Shown here in pieces: positions 1 to 8,056 of a DNA stretch of 64,000 bases (the stretch's first letter is position 1; every line of letters begins with the position of its first letter). The translations under genes and the position numbers were made by a program. Source of the DNA: Euzebya pacifica (lineage in GTDB: Bacteria > Actinomycetota > Nitriliruptoria > Euzebyales > Euzebyaceae); NCBI RefSeq assembly GCF_003344865.1, contig NZ_CP031165.1, positions 3,663,910 through 3,727,909 of the forward strand. The letters are read 5' to 3'. The notes under the pieces were generated by a model, which worked only from the letters and a program-made list of their open reading frames with translations, searched no databases and was not told the DNA's origin.

Positions 1-1083
1 CTCGGGCACCGGCTTGACGATGCAGGGTGTGGTGGGCAGCCGACCGATGACGGCCCCGGCCGCCTCGGCCGCCCGGTCACAGATGGCCTGCGCGTGCGGC
101 ACGATCTCGGAGGGGTCGGCGTAGTCCAGCGACGGATCGTTGAGCAGCCGTTCGGTGATGGCGGCCGGGTCCGACAGGCCCAGGAGCCGTTGCCCGGCCT
201 CGGCGATCTCCTCCTGCAGCGCAGCCACGATGGCCAGGCCCTGCTGGTGGATGCCGGCAGGATCCGGCCGATCGAGGGTGGTGAAGTGCGACAGCATCGC
301 GCCGTACACCTCCGCGCCGTCGTCGGTCCAGCACAGGCCTGCCCGGTCGTCGGGCCGTGCGGACGGGGCGACGTCGCGCTGCAGGCCATCCGCGTAGCGG
401 TGCAGGGCCGGGACCACGACCTCTCGGTAGGCGTTGGCGGCCTGCTCCCTGACCAGCGGACCACGGTCCGACAGCGGCGCGAGGAGCGGGCTGGTCCCGG
501 CGGGCGTGACTGCCACCCGGCGAACGCGCTCGACCGCCTCGGCAACACCCCGTGCGGTCGGGGTCATACGATCGGCAACGGCCCGGCGGTGTTCCTCCAG
601 CGCGCCGTCGAGGAAGGCGCCGACCGCGGCCAGCCGGCGGACGTGCGCGTGGCCGTGCCCGTCGTCGAGCACCTGGGTGCGCCCGAGGTGGTACAGCAGC
701 TCCGCGGACGGCGCGAAGGCGAAGTCGTCGACCGACCGGGCCGACCAGCGGCCGTCGAGGGCGGCCAGGTCGTCGCCCATCAGCCGCAGCAGCATCACCC
801 GAGAGGTCTCCTCCGTCGGTGACAGGCCGGAGGGGTCGATCCTGCCGACCCGGTGGCGCAGGGCGGCGGTGTCGTCGCGGACCCGGCCGCGGCCGGCTTC
901 GGTCAGGTCCGGCAACCGGTCGCGGTGGACGTCGAGCCCGTAGTAGGTGGCCAGCAGCGGGTCGGCCGACATCTGCAGCCGGTGGTAGTCCTCGGCCAGC
1001 TCGGCGAGGGCGGTCGCGTTGTCCCTGACCCGATCATGTGGACCGGACGGTGGCGGAGGCGGCGGGACGGCAGACGGCGGCAT
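1..1083 (-). CDS. DUF885 family protein, 3' end outside window
   Basis: The minus-strand frame from the ATG at 1083 stays open to base 1, giving 361 residues without a stop. After a proline-rich start (about residues 2-13) it reads as helical, acidic sequence with an early YYGLDVHRDRLPD segment, which matches the opening of DUF885 proteins (typically 500-600 residues). DUF885 is a broad family of probable secreted or cytosolic metallo-hydrolases of unknown substrate. The C-terminal half, where the family's histidine motifs lie, is beyond the window, so activity cannot be judged. No signal peptide is visible. A GAGG lies just upstream of the ATG. It is divergent from the rhodanese gene. Family assignment is from recognised sequence pattern only. 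Confidence 0.7.
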   Translation of the reverse strand, partial: MPPSAVPPPPPPSGPHDRVRDNATALAELAEDYHRLQMSADPLLATYYGLDVHRDRLPDLTEAGRGRVRDDTAALRHRVGRIDPSGLSPTEETSRVMLLRLMGDDLAALDGRWSARSVDDFAFAPSAELLYHLGRTQVLDDGHGHAHVRRLAAVGAFLDGALEEHRRAVADRMTPTARGVAEAVERVRRVAVTPAGTSPLLAPLSDRGPLVREQAANAYREVVVPALHRYADGLQRDVAPSARPDDRAGLCWTDDGAEVYGAMLSHFTTLDRPDPAGIHQQGLAIVAALQEEIAEAGQRLLGLSDPAAITERLLNDPSLDYADPSEIVPHAQAICDRAAEAAGAVIGRLPTTPCIVKPVPE

Positions 1084-1257
1084 GACCTCGGAGTCTGCCA
1101 CCACACCTCGTTCCCACCGTTCCCACTCCCCCGCCGGCGCGTTGCCACCGTTCCCACGGGCGACCGGCCCGGCGGGCAGCACTAGGCTCCGCGCCGTTGC
1201 CGGACGGGCCCGCTGCCCGCTCCGGGCCCGCCGACCATCCAGACCGAAGGACCCGCC

Positions 1258-2109
1258 ATGCCAACCAATCCGGACGCGCTCGTCACCACCGACTGGGTGG
1301 CCGACCATTCCGACGACACCAGCGTCGTCGTCATCGACGTCGACGAGGACATCGAGGCGTACAGCCGCAGCCACATCCCCGGCTCGATCGGCTTCGACTG
1401 GAAGGACGACTTCCAGGACCCCGTGCGCCGGACGTTCCTCGGTCCCGAGGGCTTCGCCGCCCTCATGGACGCCAACGGCATCACCAACGACACCCACGTC
1501 GTGGTGTACGGCGGCAACAACAACTGGTTCGCCGCCTACGCCTACTGGTACTTCAAGATCTACGGCCACGAGAAGGTGGCGCTGATGGACGGTGGCCGCA
1601 AGAAGTGGGAGCTCGAGGGTCGCAAGCTGACCGACGAGACCACCACGGTCACCCCGACATCGGGCTACGTCACGCAGGAACCCGACGCCGACATCCGTGC
1701 ACGGCGCGAGCAGGTCCTGGCCGAGTACGTCGGCGCCCCCGACGGCGTCGCCCTGGTCGACGTCCGGTCGCCAGCGGAGTTCTCCGGCGAGACGACCGCC
1801 CCGCCGCACCTGCCCCTGGAGGCGGCGATGGTCCCCGGTCACATCCCCGGTGCCACCAACGTCCCGTGGGCGACGGCCGTCAACCCCGACACCGGCGAGT
1901 TCAAGTCCATCGAGCAGCTGAAGGAGGTCTACGAGGGCAAGGGCCTGGACGGCAACGACGAGATCGTCGCCTACTGCCGCATCGGCGAGCGTTCGGCACA
2001 CTCCTGGTTCGTGCTCCACGAGCTGCTCGGCTACGACCGGGTGCGCAACTACGACGGTTCATGGACCGAGTACGGCTCCCTGGTGGACGTACCGGTGGAG
2101 AAGGGCTGA
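1258..2109 (+). CDS. sseA: Thiosulfate/3-mercaptopyruvate sulfurtransferase (tandem rhodanese)
   Basis: 283 residues, the usual size for a two-domain rhodanese. The N-terminal domain (about 8-125) is the inactive copy. The C-terminal domain (about 150-280) carries the active-site loop CRIGERS, with the persulfide-forming Cys at residue 240. The SRSHIPGS and VPGHIPGA segments preceding the loops are typical of the family. It moves sulfane sulfur from thiosulfate or mercaptopyruvate to an acceptor in the cytoplasm. The ATG at 1258 is preceded by GAAGGA. The next gene starts 12 bases after the stop, so co-transcription is likely. Thiosulfate and mercaptopyruvate specificity cannot be separated from the sequence alone; the CRIGER(S) loop is the thiosulfate type commonly seen in actinobacteria. 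Confidence 0.92.
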   Translation: MPTNPDALVTTDWVADHSDDTSVVVIDVDEDIEAYSRSHIPGSIGFDWKDDFQDPVRRTFLGPEGFAALMDANGITNDTHVVVYGGNNNWFAAYAYWYFKIYGHEKVALMDGGRKKWELEGRKLTDETTTVTPTSGYVTQEPDADIRARREQVLAEYVGAPDGVALVDVRSPAEFSGETTAPPHLPLEAAMVPGHIPGATNVPWATAVNPDTGEFKSIEQLKEVYEGKGLDGNDEIVAYCRIGERSAHSWFVLHELLGYDRVRNYDGSWTEYGSLVDVPVEKG

Positions 2110-2121
2110 CACTACGCCCCC

Positions 2122-2673
2122 ATGACGCCCGAGGAGTTCGCCAAGTTCGCCCTCGACCGACGGCGGCTGGCAGTCCTCGGGCTGCTGGCCGTCGAGCCGG
2201 TGGACACCGACGGCCTGGTCGCCGCCACCGGGCAGGACCGGCGGGAGGTGCTGGAGGCCCTCGGGGTCCTGGCGGTGGAGGGGCTGGTCATCAAGGGCGA
2301 CGCCGAGGCCTGGGTCCTGCAGGAGTCCGGCCTGCTGGCCGTGGCCGACCTGCTGCCGAAGGCTCCTCCACCCGCACCACGCGTGTTCTTCGGCATGACC
2401 GCCGACGAGGGCGAGGTCCTGGCCCGCTACACGAGCGGCAACCGGCTGACGGAGATCCCGTCGAAGCGATCGCACCGGCTGGTCGTCCTCGAACGGCTCG
2501 CCCTCGAGTTCGATCCGGGCACCCGCTACGAGGAACGACAGGTCAACGGAATCCTGTCGTTGTGGCATCCCGACTACGCCGCGCTCCGTCGAGCGTTGGT
2601 CGACGAGGGGTTCATGGACCGTGGTGGCGGCGAGTACTGGCGTGCAGGTGGACGGGTGACCGAGCTCGGCTGA
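2122..2673 (+). CDS. DUF2087 protein with N-terminal helix-turn-helix-like region
   Basis: 183 residues. Residues about 12-75 look like an ArsR/MarR-sized winged-helix region (LAVLGLLA..., then an R-E-V-L-E-AL helix). The C-terminal part, about 108-180, matches DUF2087: LTEIPSKRSHRLVVLERLA, then YEERQVNGIL, a DYAALRRALVDEGFMDR stretch and a Y-W ending. DUF2087 proteins are often described as transcriptional regulators, but target and ligand are unknown. The ATG follows the rhodanese stop by 12 nt, so it is probably the second gene of that operon. No metal-binding cysteines are present. Confidence 0.8.
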   Translation: MTPEEFAKFALDRRRLAVLGLLAVEPVDTDGLVAATGQDRREVLEALGVLAVEGLVIKGDAEAWVLQESGLLAVADLLPKAPPPAPRVFFGMTADEGEVLARYTSGNRLTEIPSKRSHRLVVLERLALEFDPGTRYEERQVNGILSLWHPDYAALRRALVDEGFMDRGGGEYWRAGGRVTELG

Positions 2674-2707
2674 CGCGTCTGGCCGGCCGCGGTCCTACGA
2701 TCGCGGC

Positions 2708-3544
2708 ATGGACCACTCGACCGGCAGCTTCATCGCCCGCGGCGGCGTCACCGTCTTCACCCAGACCTGGCGACCCGAGACCCCACCCAAGGCGCAGGTG
2801 GTCCTGGTGCACGGGTTCGGCGAGCACTCCGGCCGCTACACCCACGTGGCCCAGGCGCTGACCGACGCCGGCCACGTCGTGGCCACCTACGACCAGCGCG
2901 GCCACGGCCGCTCGGGCGGACCACGCGGCCTCGTCCGTGACATGCCCTCCCTGGCCCACGACCTGGCGCTGTTCCGCGAGGAGCTCGCCGACATCGCCGA
3001 CGGGGCCCTCCCCCAGGTGCTGCTCGGCCACTCGATGGGCGGCGCGGTGGTCCTGGAGCACCTGTCGGGCGACCACGCGCCCGTCGACGCGGTCGTGCTG
3101 AGCGCGCCGTACGTCCGCAACGCCGCGGAGGTGCCCGGCCTGCTGCGCACGTTGGCCCCCGTCCTCGGCCGGTTCCTGCCGACGGCACCGACGCAGGGAC
3201 TGCCCGCCGAGGCGGTCAGCCGCGACCCCGACGTGGTCCGCGCCTACGAGGACGACCCGTTGGTGTTCCACGGCAAGATCCCCGCGGCCACCGGCGCGAC
3301 CCTCCTGCAGTTCGAGGACCGGATCATGCCGAAGGTGGGCTCGATCACCGAGCCCACGCTCGTCGTGCACGGCACTGCGGATCAGCTGGCCGACCCGGCC
3401 GGCTCGAAGCGGCTGGCCGACGACCTCGGCGGCCAGGTCGAGCTGAAGCTGTACGAGGGCCTGTACCACGAGGTCTTCAACGAGCCCGAGCAGGCGCGTG
3501 TGCTGGCCGACGTGACCGGCTACCTGCTGGCGCGCCTGACCTGA
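2708..3544 (+). CDS. Alpha/beta hydrolase, monoacylglycerol-lipase-like
   Basis: 278 residues of Hydrolase_4/serine aminopeptidase S33 type. The oxyanion segment is LVHGFGEHSGRY (about 32-43), the nucleophile elbow GHSMGG has Ser109, the acid is in HGTADQLAD and the histidine in LYEGLYHEVFNE. GHGRSGGPRG is characteristic of monoacylglycerol lipases. No signal peptide or membrane segment is present, so a cytosolic glycerolipid esterase is expected. It follows the DUF2087 gene by 34 nt on the same strand. Substrate is inferred from family resemblance. Confidence 0.88.
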   Translation: MDHSTGSFIARGGVTVFTQTWRPETPPKAQVVLVHGFGEHSGRYTHVAQALTDAGHVVATYDQRGHGRSGGPRGLVRDMPSLAHDLALFREELADIADGALPQVLLGHSMGGAVVLEHLSGDHAPVDAVVLSAPYVRNAAEVPGLLRTLAPVLGRFLPTAPTQGLPAEAVSRDPDVVRAYEDDPLVFHGKIPAATGATLLQFEDRIMPKVGSITEPTLVVHGTADQLADPAGSKRLADDLGGQVELKLYEGLYHEVFNEPEQARVLADVTGYLLARLT

Positions 3545-3602
3545 CGCCGGACCGCGCAGCCATCGCCGAACGGCACCCGGCAGGCGCGCTACTGTCGCTG
3601 GT

Positions 3603-4175
3603 GTGACGACGTCAGGGATCGTGCTGGCAGGCGGGAGATCCGTCCGCATGGGCACCGACAAGGCGCTGCTGCGGTACGAGGGCAGCCGCCTGGTCGACCG
3701 TGCGGTGGCCCATCTCCAGCGGATCTGCGATGACGTGGTCGTGGCGTCCGGGCCGCGGACCATCCCCGAGCTGCGCGTGGCCCAGGTCCCCGACCGACCG
3801 ACGGGGACCGGACCGCTGGGTGGTCTGGCCGCCGGCCTCGCCCGGGTGGATGGCGACGTCGCGTTCGTCCTGGCCGTCGACCTGCCCGACCCGGACCTGG
3901 GTTTCCTCGCCCGGCTGGAGTCGCACTGGCAGGGCGAGGCCGCGGTCGTCCCGACGGCAGCCGGACATCCGCAGCCCCTCCACGCCGTGTGGGCCACCGC
4001 CTGCGCGCCGGCGCTGTCGTTGCTGGCGGCCAGCGGGACCCGGTCGCTCATCGACGCCGCACGCCAGCTCGACGCCACGATCCTGGACGAGGCACAGACC
4101 GCCTCGCTGGTCGATCACGACCGGTGGGCGTGGAACCTCAACCGCCCGTCAGACCTCGAGGCCGGCAGCGCGTAG
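3603..4175 (+). CDS. mobA: Molybdenum cofactor guanylyltransferase MobA
   Basis: 190 residues. The N-terminal nucleotide-binding signature LAGGRSVRMGTDKALL, the DRPTGTGPLGGL segment and the metal-binding DLP in FVLAVDLPDPDL identify a MobA/IspD-like nucleotidyltransferase. It attaches GMP to molybdopterin to make the bis-MGD or MGD cofactor in the cytoplasm. The GTG start at 3603 places the GIVLAGG strand at the normal distance from the N-terminus. No other molybdenum gene is in the window. Its last 27 bases overlap the convergent gene at 4149-4463. Confidence 0.9.
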   Translation: MTTSGIVLAGGRSVRMGTDKALLRYEGSRLVDRAVAHLQRICDDVVVASGPRTIPELRVAQVPDRPTGTGPLGGLAAGLARVDGDVAFVLAVDLPDPDLGFLARLESHWQGEAAVVPTAAGHPQPLHAVWATACAPALSLLAASGTRSLIDAARQLDATILDEAQTASLVDHDRWAWNLNRPSDLEAGSA

Positions 4176-4463
4176 GGTCGCGGCGGCTCGCGCCGGGGCC
4201 ACCCCGTCTGCGGTGGGCGGGAAGTCACAGGCAGCCAACCCGTCGCGCAGCGCGGCAGCGATCACGCGCGGGTCCGCAGGGTCCGTGTCGCGCTCGAGCA
4301 GCACCAACCGGCGTCCGGCGTCGACCCCGTCGACCAGCCAGAACCGTCGCCCACGTCCGTCCCAGGCGATGCGTGGATCGGACCCGGAGTCCCACCAGAT
4401 GTCGGCGGTCTCGCGGAGCTGCGGCGCCTCGAGGCTGCCGGCGGAGGAACCGGTGTGGCTCAC
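4149..4463 (-). CDS. Hypothetical protein, second gene of a two-gene operon
   Basis: 104 residues, not recognised. The GTG at 4463-4461 overlaps the TGA of the upstream gene (4462-4460) in a GTGA junction, which supports translation from here rather than from the longer frame. The body has conserved-looking aromatic strands (DIWWDSGSDPRI, GRRFWLVDGVDAGRRLVLLERD), then an acidic stretch and a helical C-terminus, as in a small alpha/beta domain. No membrane segment or cysteine pair. Its 3' end runs antisense into the end of mobA for 27 nt. Confidence 0.65.
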   Translation of the reverse strand: MSHTGSSAGSLEAPQLRETADIWWDSGSDPRIAWDGRGRRFWLVDGVDAGRRLVLLERDTDPADPRVIAAALRDGLAACDFPPTADGVAPARAAATLRAAGLEV

Positions 4464-5206
4464 CGCGATGGCAGCTGCGGCAGCTGCGGCAGCAGCGGCA
4501 GCGGACGGCGGCCCTTCGGGCGACGATCGTCCAGGTAGGCCTTGAGCTCGGCGTAGACCTTCGGCGAGGTCATCACCGTCAGCTCGCGCTTCATGGATTC
4601 GTAGACCGGCGTCGACCCGCCGTAGGCCCGGTCGTCGTCGGTGGTGCACCACCAGTCGAAGTCCGACCCGCCCTCGCCCCAGGCACCGCGGTCGTAGGAG
4701 GTGATGGTCGTGGTGACCCGCTCCTCCCCGTCGTCGGCGACGTCGGTGACGATCTCGCGACGCAGCGGCACCAGCCAGCACACCTCGGGCTTGTAGTCCA
4801 CGAAGTGGGCGTCGCGATCCATGGCGTAGTGGTGCAGCGCGCAGCCGGCCCCCCGGTGCCATCCGGTCCGGTTCAGGAAGATGCAGGCACCGTCGACCTT
4901 GCGGGTGCGCTCGGCCCCGTCGGACTCGGTGGCGACGATCCCCTTCTTGACGGCCCTGTCGTAGTGCTGCATGTACTCGGGGCCCAGCACGTCGACCATC
5001 TCGATGGTCCTGTCGCGGTCCTCGTCGTCGACGAAGTGGGCACCGAACCGGCAGCATCCCCGGTCGTCACCCGGCACCCCATCGGTGCCGGGACACCCCT
5101 GCCCGTAGATGCAGGAGTAGTTCGAGGTCAGGAAGGAGACGTCGAACAGGTACCGCTCGTGCGGTTCGTCGGGGTCGGTCAGGCTGACCCATTCACGGTC
5201 GAGCAT
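4460..5206 (-). CDS. Cysteine-cluster protein resembling YkgJ/DUF3109 metal-chelating families
   Basis: 248 residues from the ATG at 5206; an in-frame ATG at 5290 would add 28 poorly structured residues, so the internal start is preferred. Early cysteines occur as NYSCIYGQGCPG followed by GCCRFG. Later ones are in GACIFLN, GAGCALHHYA and KPEVCWLVPL. This spacing (a CC pair, C-FL, C-H and a KP..C..P ending) is like the eight-cysteine arrangement of YkgJ/DUF3109 proteins, thought to bind zinc or iron. The C-terminus ends in a short Pro-Leu-Gln repeat encoded by 9-bp DNA repeats. It is translationally coupled to the next small gene. The metal-binding role is inference. Confidence 0.62.
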   Translation of the reverse strand: MLDREWVSLTDPDEPHERYLFDVSFLTSNYSCIYGQGCPGTDGVPGDDRGCCRFGAHFVDDEDRDRTIEMVDVLGPEYMQHYDRAVKKGIVATESDGAERTRKVDGACIFLNRTGWHRGAGCALHHYAMDRDAHFVDYKPEVCWLVPLRREIVTDVADDGEERVTTTITSYDRGAWGEGGSDFDWWCTTDDDRAYGGSTPVYESMKRELTVMTSPKVYAELKAYLDDRRPKGRRPLPLLPQLPQLPSR

Positions 5207-5310
5207 TGGGCTCGAAAGGCTAGGTGGAGGGGGTCCACACCGCACGTGATCCGACATCGATGCGTGCTGCTTCCCCACCTCGGTGGACAATCCGTGGATA
5301 ATCGGTGTTC

Positions 5311-5823
5311 ATGGACTTCGAGTATGACGGAGCCGACGACCTCGGAGGACGCATCCTGTGGGGCAGGGTGGGCGTCCTCGGCCTCGCGGTGTTGCTTTTC
5401 TTCCTCTTCGGTCGCTGTACCGCAGGAGGTGGTGTCGACCCCGAGGTGCAGGCGAGCCTGGAAGCCCAGCTCGCCTCCGAACAGGCAACGACCGCCCAGC
5501 TGCAGGCCGACATCACGTCGCTGCAGCAGGAGATCGTGACCCTGAACGCCCAGATCGCGTCGGCCGATGGCGGTTCCACGATCACCGGCGACGGTACGAC
5601 GCCCACCGACGGCGCCACCAGCGACGGGACGACGGCCACGCCCAACGCCACCGGCGGCCAGATCTACGTGGTGAAGGAGGGCGACACCCTCTCCGCCATC
5701 GCCGAGGCGGTGTACGGCGACCCGCTGCAGTTCGGTGCGATCGCCAGCGCCAACGGGATCACCGACACCAATCCACTCCAGGTCGGCCAGGAACTGCAGA
5801 TTCCGGCCAACCCCGACGGCTGA
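5311..5823 (+). CDS. Membrane-anchored LysM protein with coiled coil
   Basis: 170 residues from ATG 5311 (an in-frame GTG lies at 5305). A single N-terminal membrane segment (about 15-33, VGVLGLAVLLFFLFG) is followed by a Gln/Ala-rich heptad region (about 45-85), a Thr/Gly/Asp linker and a C-terminal LysM module (about 118-167: YVVKEGDTLSAIAEAVYGD through LQVGQELQIP). The topology puts LysM outside, binding N-acetylglucosamine of peptidoglycan. No catalytic domain is present, so a wall-tethering or scaffold role is likely. Its LysM is strikingly like the one at 60938-61087. It is divergent from the cysteine-cluster operon across about 100 bp. Confidence 0.82.
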   Translation: MDFEYDGADDLGGRILWGRVGVLGLAVLLFFLFGRCTAGGGVDPEVQASLEAQLASEQATTAQLQADITSLQQEIVTLNAQIASADGGSTITGDGTTPTDGATSDGTTATPNATGGQIYVVKEGDTLSAIAEAVYGDPLQFGAIASANGITDTNPLQVGQELQIPANPDG

Positions 5824-6083
5824 TCCCCGATCGGGGCCAGCCGCGGGCGCGGGTCACCCACGTGACCTGATCCGTCCGTCAGCGCGCCCGTTCGACGGCA
5901 CGCTGGTGCCGAACACGAAGTCGAGTATTCTGCGGCGACCACCTCGCCAGAGGTGGTCATCGATTCGACCCTCGCGCAGGGCGACCGGTTGAAGGGGGCA
6001 CATGTGCCCGACCGTCGACCCACCCGCGAGATCACAGGTCCAGGCTGCGAGCGTCAGCGCTCGCGAAAGGCAGGAGGTCCGCC

Positions 6084-8056
6084 ATGACGGCAACGCCGTC
6101 CGATTCGCCCGAGCCCACCACCGACCAGGAGCCCGCACCGCCGGCACCGGTCACCGACTCGGACGGGGCGCCCCCCACCGAGGCGTCCGCTGAGGCGGCC
6201 CCCGTCGAGGCTGCGGCCTCCGAGGCCCCCACGACCGAGGCCCCCACCGCTGAGGCTCCGGCCCCCGAGGCTCCGGCCCCCGAGGCTCCGGCCCCGAGGA
6301 CCCCGCCGCCGACGCGCCGGCCGAGGCCGAGGCACAGCCTGCCGAGGCACAGCCTGCCGGTCAGGACGCCGCCGAGGAACCGGCAGCCGACGCGCAGCCC
6401 ACGGAGGAGGCGCCACAGGCGCCCGCCGAGGGACAGGCCGACGCCGACGCATCCGCAGGCGAGACGCCCGCCGCCGAGGCACCGGCCGAGGACGCCCCCG
6501 CAGGAGAGGCGAAGGCCTCCGGCGATGGGTCCGACGCCAAGCCGGCGGAGAAGAAAAAGAAGAAGAAGAAGCCGACGGGCCCGGACCCCTCGGCGATCGT
6601 CAAGCGGATCGGCGCGACCAGCGAGGCCGCGCTGGAGTACGTGGTCAACCCCGACCCCAAGCTCGCCCGCATGGCACGCAAGCACCGCGAGGCCGTCATC
6701 TCCGAGATCCCGCCGGTCACCGCCGGTGCGCTGCTCGGCCCCGACGCCCTCTGCCGGCACTTCCTCGCCAGCGCCGCCGCCGGTCGCTACCTCGACCTGT
6801 TCCACCTCTGGGAACTCTTCAAGCTCTTCCCCGACGAGTGCAAGCCGGTCCTCGCCTCGCGCCAGAAGGCGCAGGAGAAGGCCCGCAAGAAGATGCAGAC
6901 GGCCACGCACCTGGGCCTGCTCGGCTCCGCCGAACGCGTCGCCAGCGACATCGACCGCGCGGCCGGACTGCCCTGGCGCTGGCTCCAGGAGATCCTCGAG
7001 CCGATGGGCCCGGCGATCCGCCAGCGTCCCGTGGTGCTCGCGGCGATGCTCCGCAAGGACCCCAGCTTCGAGGCCAACGTGCCCGAGGACCCCAGCGACC
7101 GCTGGCTGGCCGAGGCGGCTGCCCTGCGCGAGTCCGGTCAGGACGTCCCCGAGCCGATCGACACGCTCCTGGGTCGGTTCGCCGACCGTCTGCCGGCGAC
7201 CCTCGCCACGCTGTCGATGACCCACGACCAGTACCCCGACCGGGTGCCGGCGCTCATCGACCGGGTCGACCTCGCTGCGAACGACATCGCCGCGGTGCTG
7301 GCCTGGGCCCGCGACCACGGCCACGGCGAGCAGCTCGTCGGCCGCATCGCCGAGGAGGTCCGCAGCGCCGCCGCGGAGAACCGCGCCGAGGGCCTGGCCC
7401 GCTGGAAGTCCTGGACCTCCCGCGGAGTCGAGCTGGAGATGCCCGAGTCCCTGCGCGTCCCCACCCTCGAGGGCCTGGACCTGGGTCGACCCGAGTCCGC
7501 CGACCTGATCAAGGCGATGGTCGACGACGGGGCAGACCTGGTGCCGCAGGAGATCCTCGACGGGGTGGCCGGTGACAACCGGATGCTGGGCGAGAAGGCC
7601 TACGAGGCCTTCGTCTGCGCTGGCTTCACCGACATCCACCTGCCGCTCGTCCTCGAGGGCAACCCGATGGTCCGCCCCGAGACGCGGTGCCCGGCCTGCC
7701 AGGCCTGGACCTGGGTCCGCCCGGGGCACGAGTCCCGTTGCCCGCACGACGGCATGCCGCTGGGCAGCAACCCCGACCAGCAGGCCGCAGAAGCGGTCGA
7801 GGCCGTCGACGCCGCGGTGTCGACCATCGACCCGGCCGGCCTGCAGCTGGACCCGCCGATGCCCAAGCCCGAGGTCGGTGAGCGGCCCTCCGCTCCCCCG
7901 CCCCCGTCGGCTCCGGTCGACGCCCCGACGACGAACGACGCGGTGCCGGCAGCTCCCGAGCAGGCCACTCCCGAGCAGGGACAGCCCGAGCAGGGACAGC
8001 CCGAGCAGGCACAGGCGCCCGCTGAGCAGCAGCCGGCGGCCCCCGAGGGATCATGA
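6084..8056 (+). CDS. Large low-complexity/helical protein, reading frame broken by a 1-nt deletion near 6292-6295
   Basis: Translation clearly starts at ATG 6084, behind a strong AGGAGGT. The first about 70 residues are Ala/Pro/Glu-rich. At the third copy of a 15-bp repeat the C run is four rather than five bases (6292-6295, against 6262-6266 and 6277-6281). Beyond this the start frame becomes Arg/Pro nonsense, while the frame one base back continues the same acidic composition, with no ATG or GTG until 6641. It then has a poly-Lys stretch (about 6550-6573), a helical domain and a possible zinc knuckle (CPAC...CPHDG, 7690-7750). It ends in PEQGQ repeats. Adding one base gives 657 residues. 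Function is not recognised. The 3' end overlaps the S9 peptidase start (ATGA). Confidence 0.7.

Noticed and set aside
5824-6083. Small gene between the LysM gene and the frameshifted gene
   Set aside because: Short frames there lack a ribosome-binding site and protein-like composition; the stretch is probably promoter DNA for 6084.
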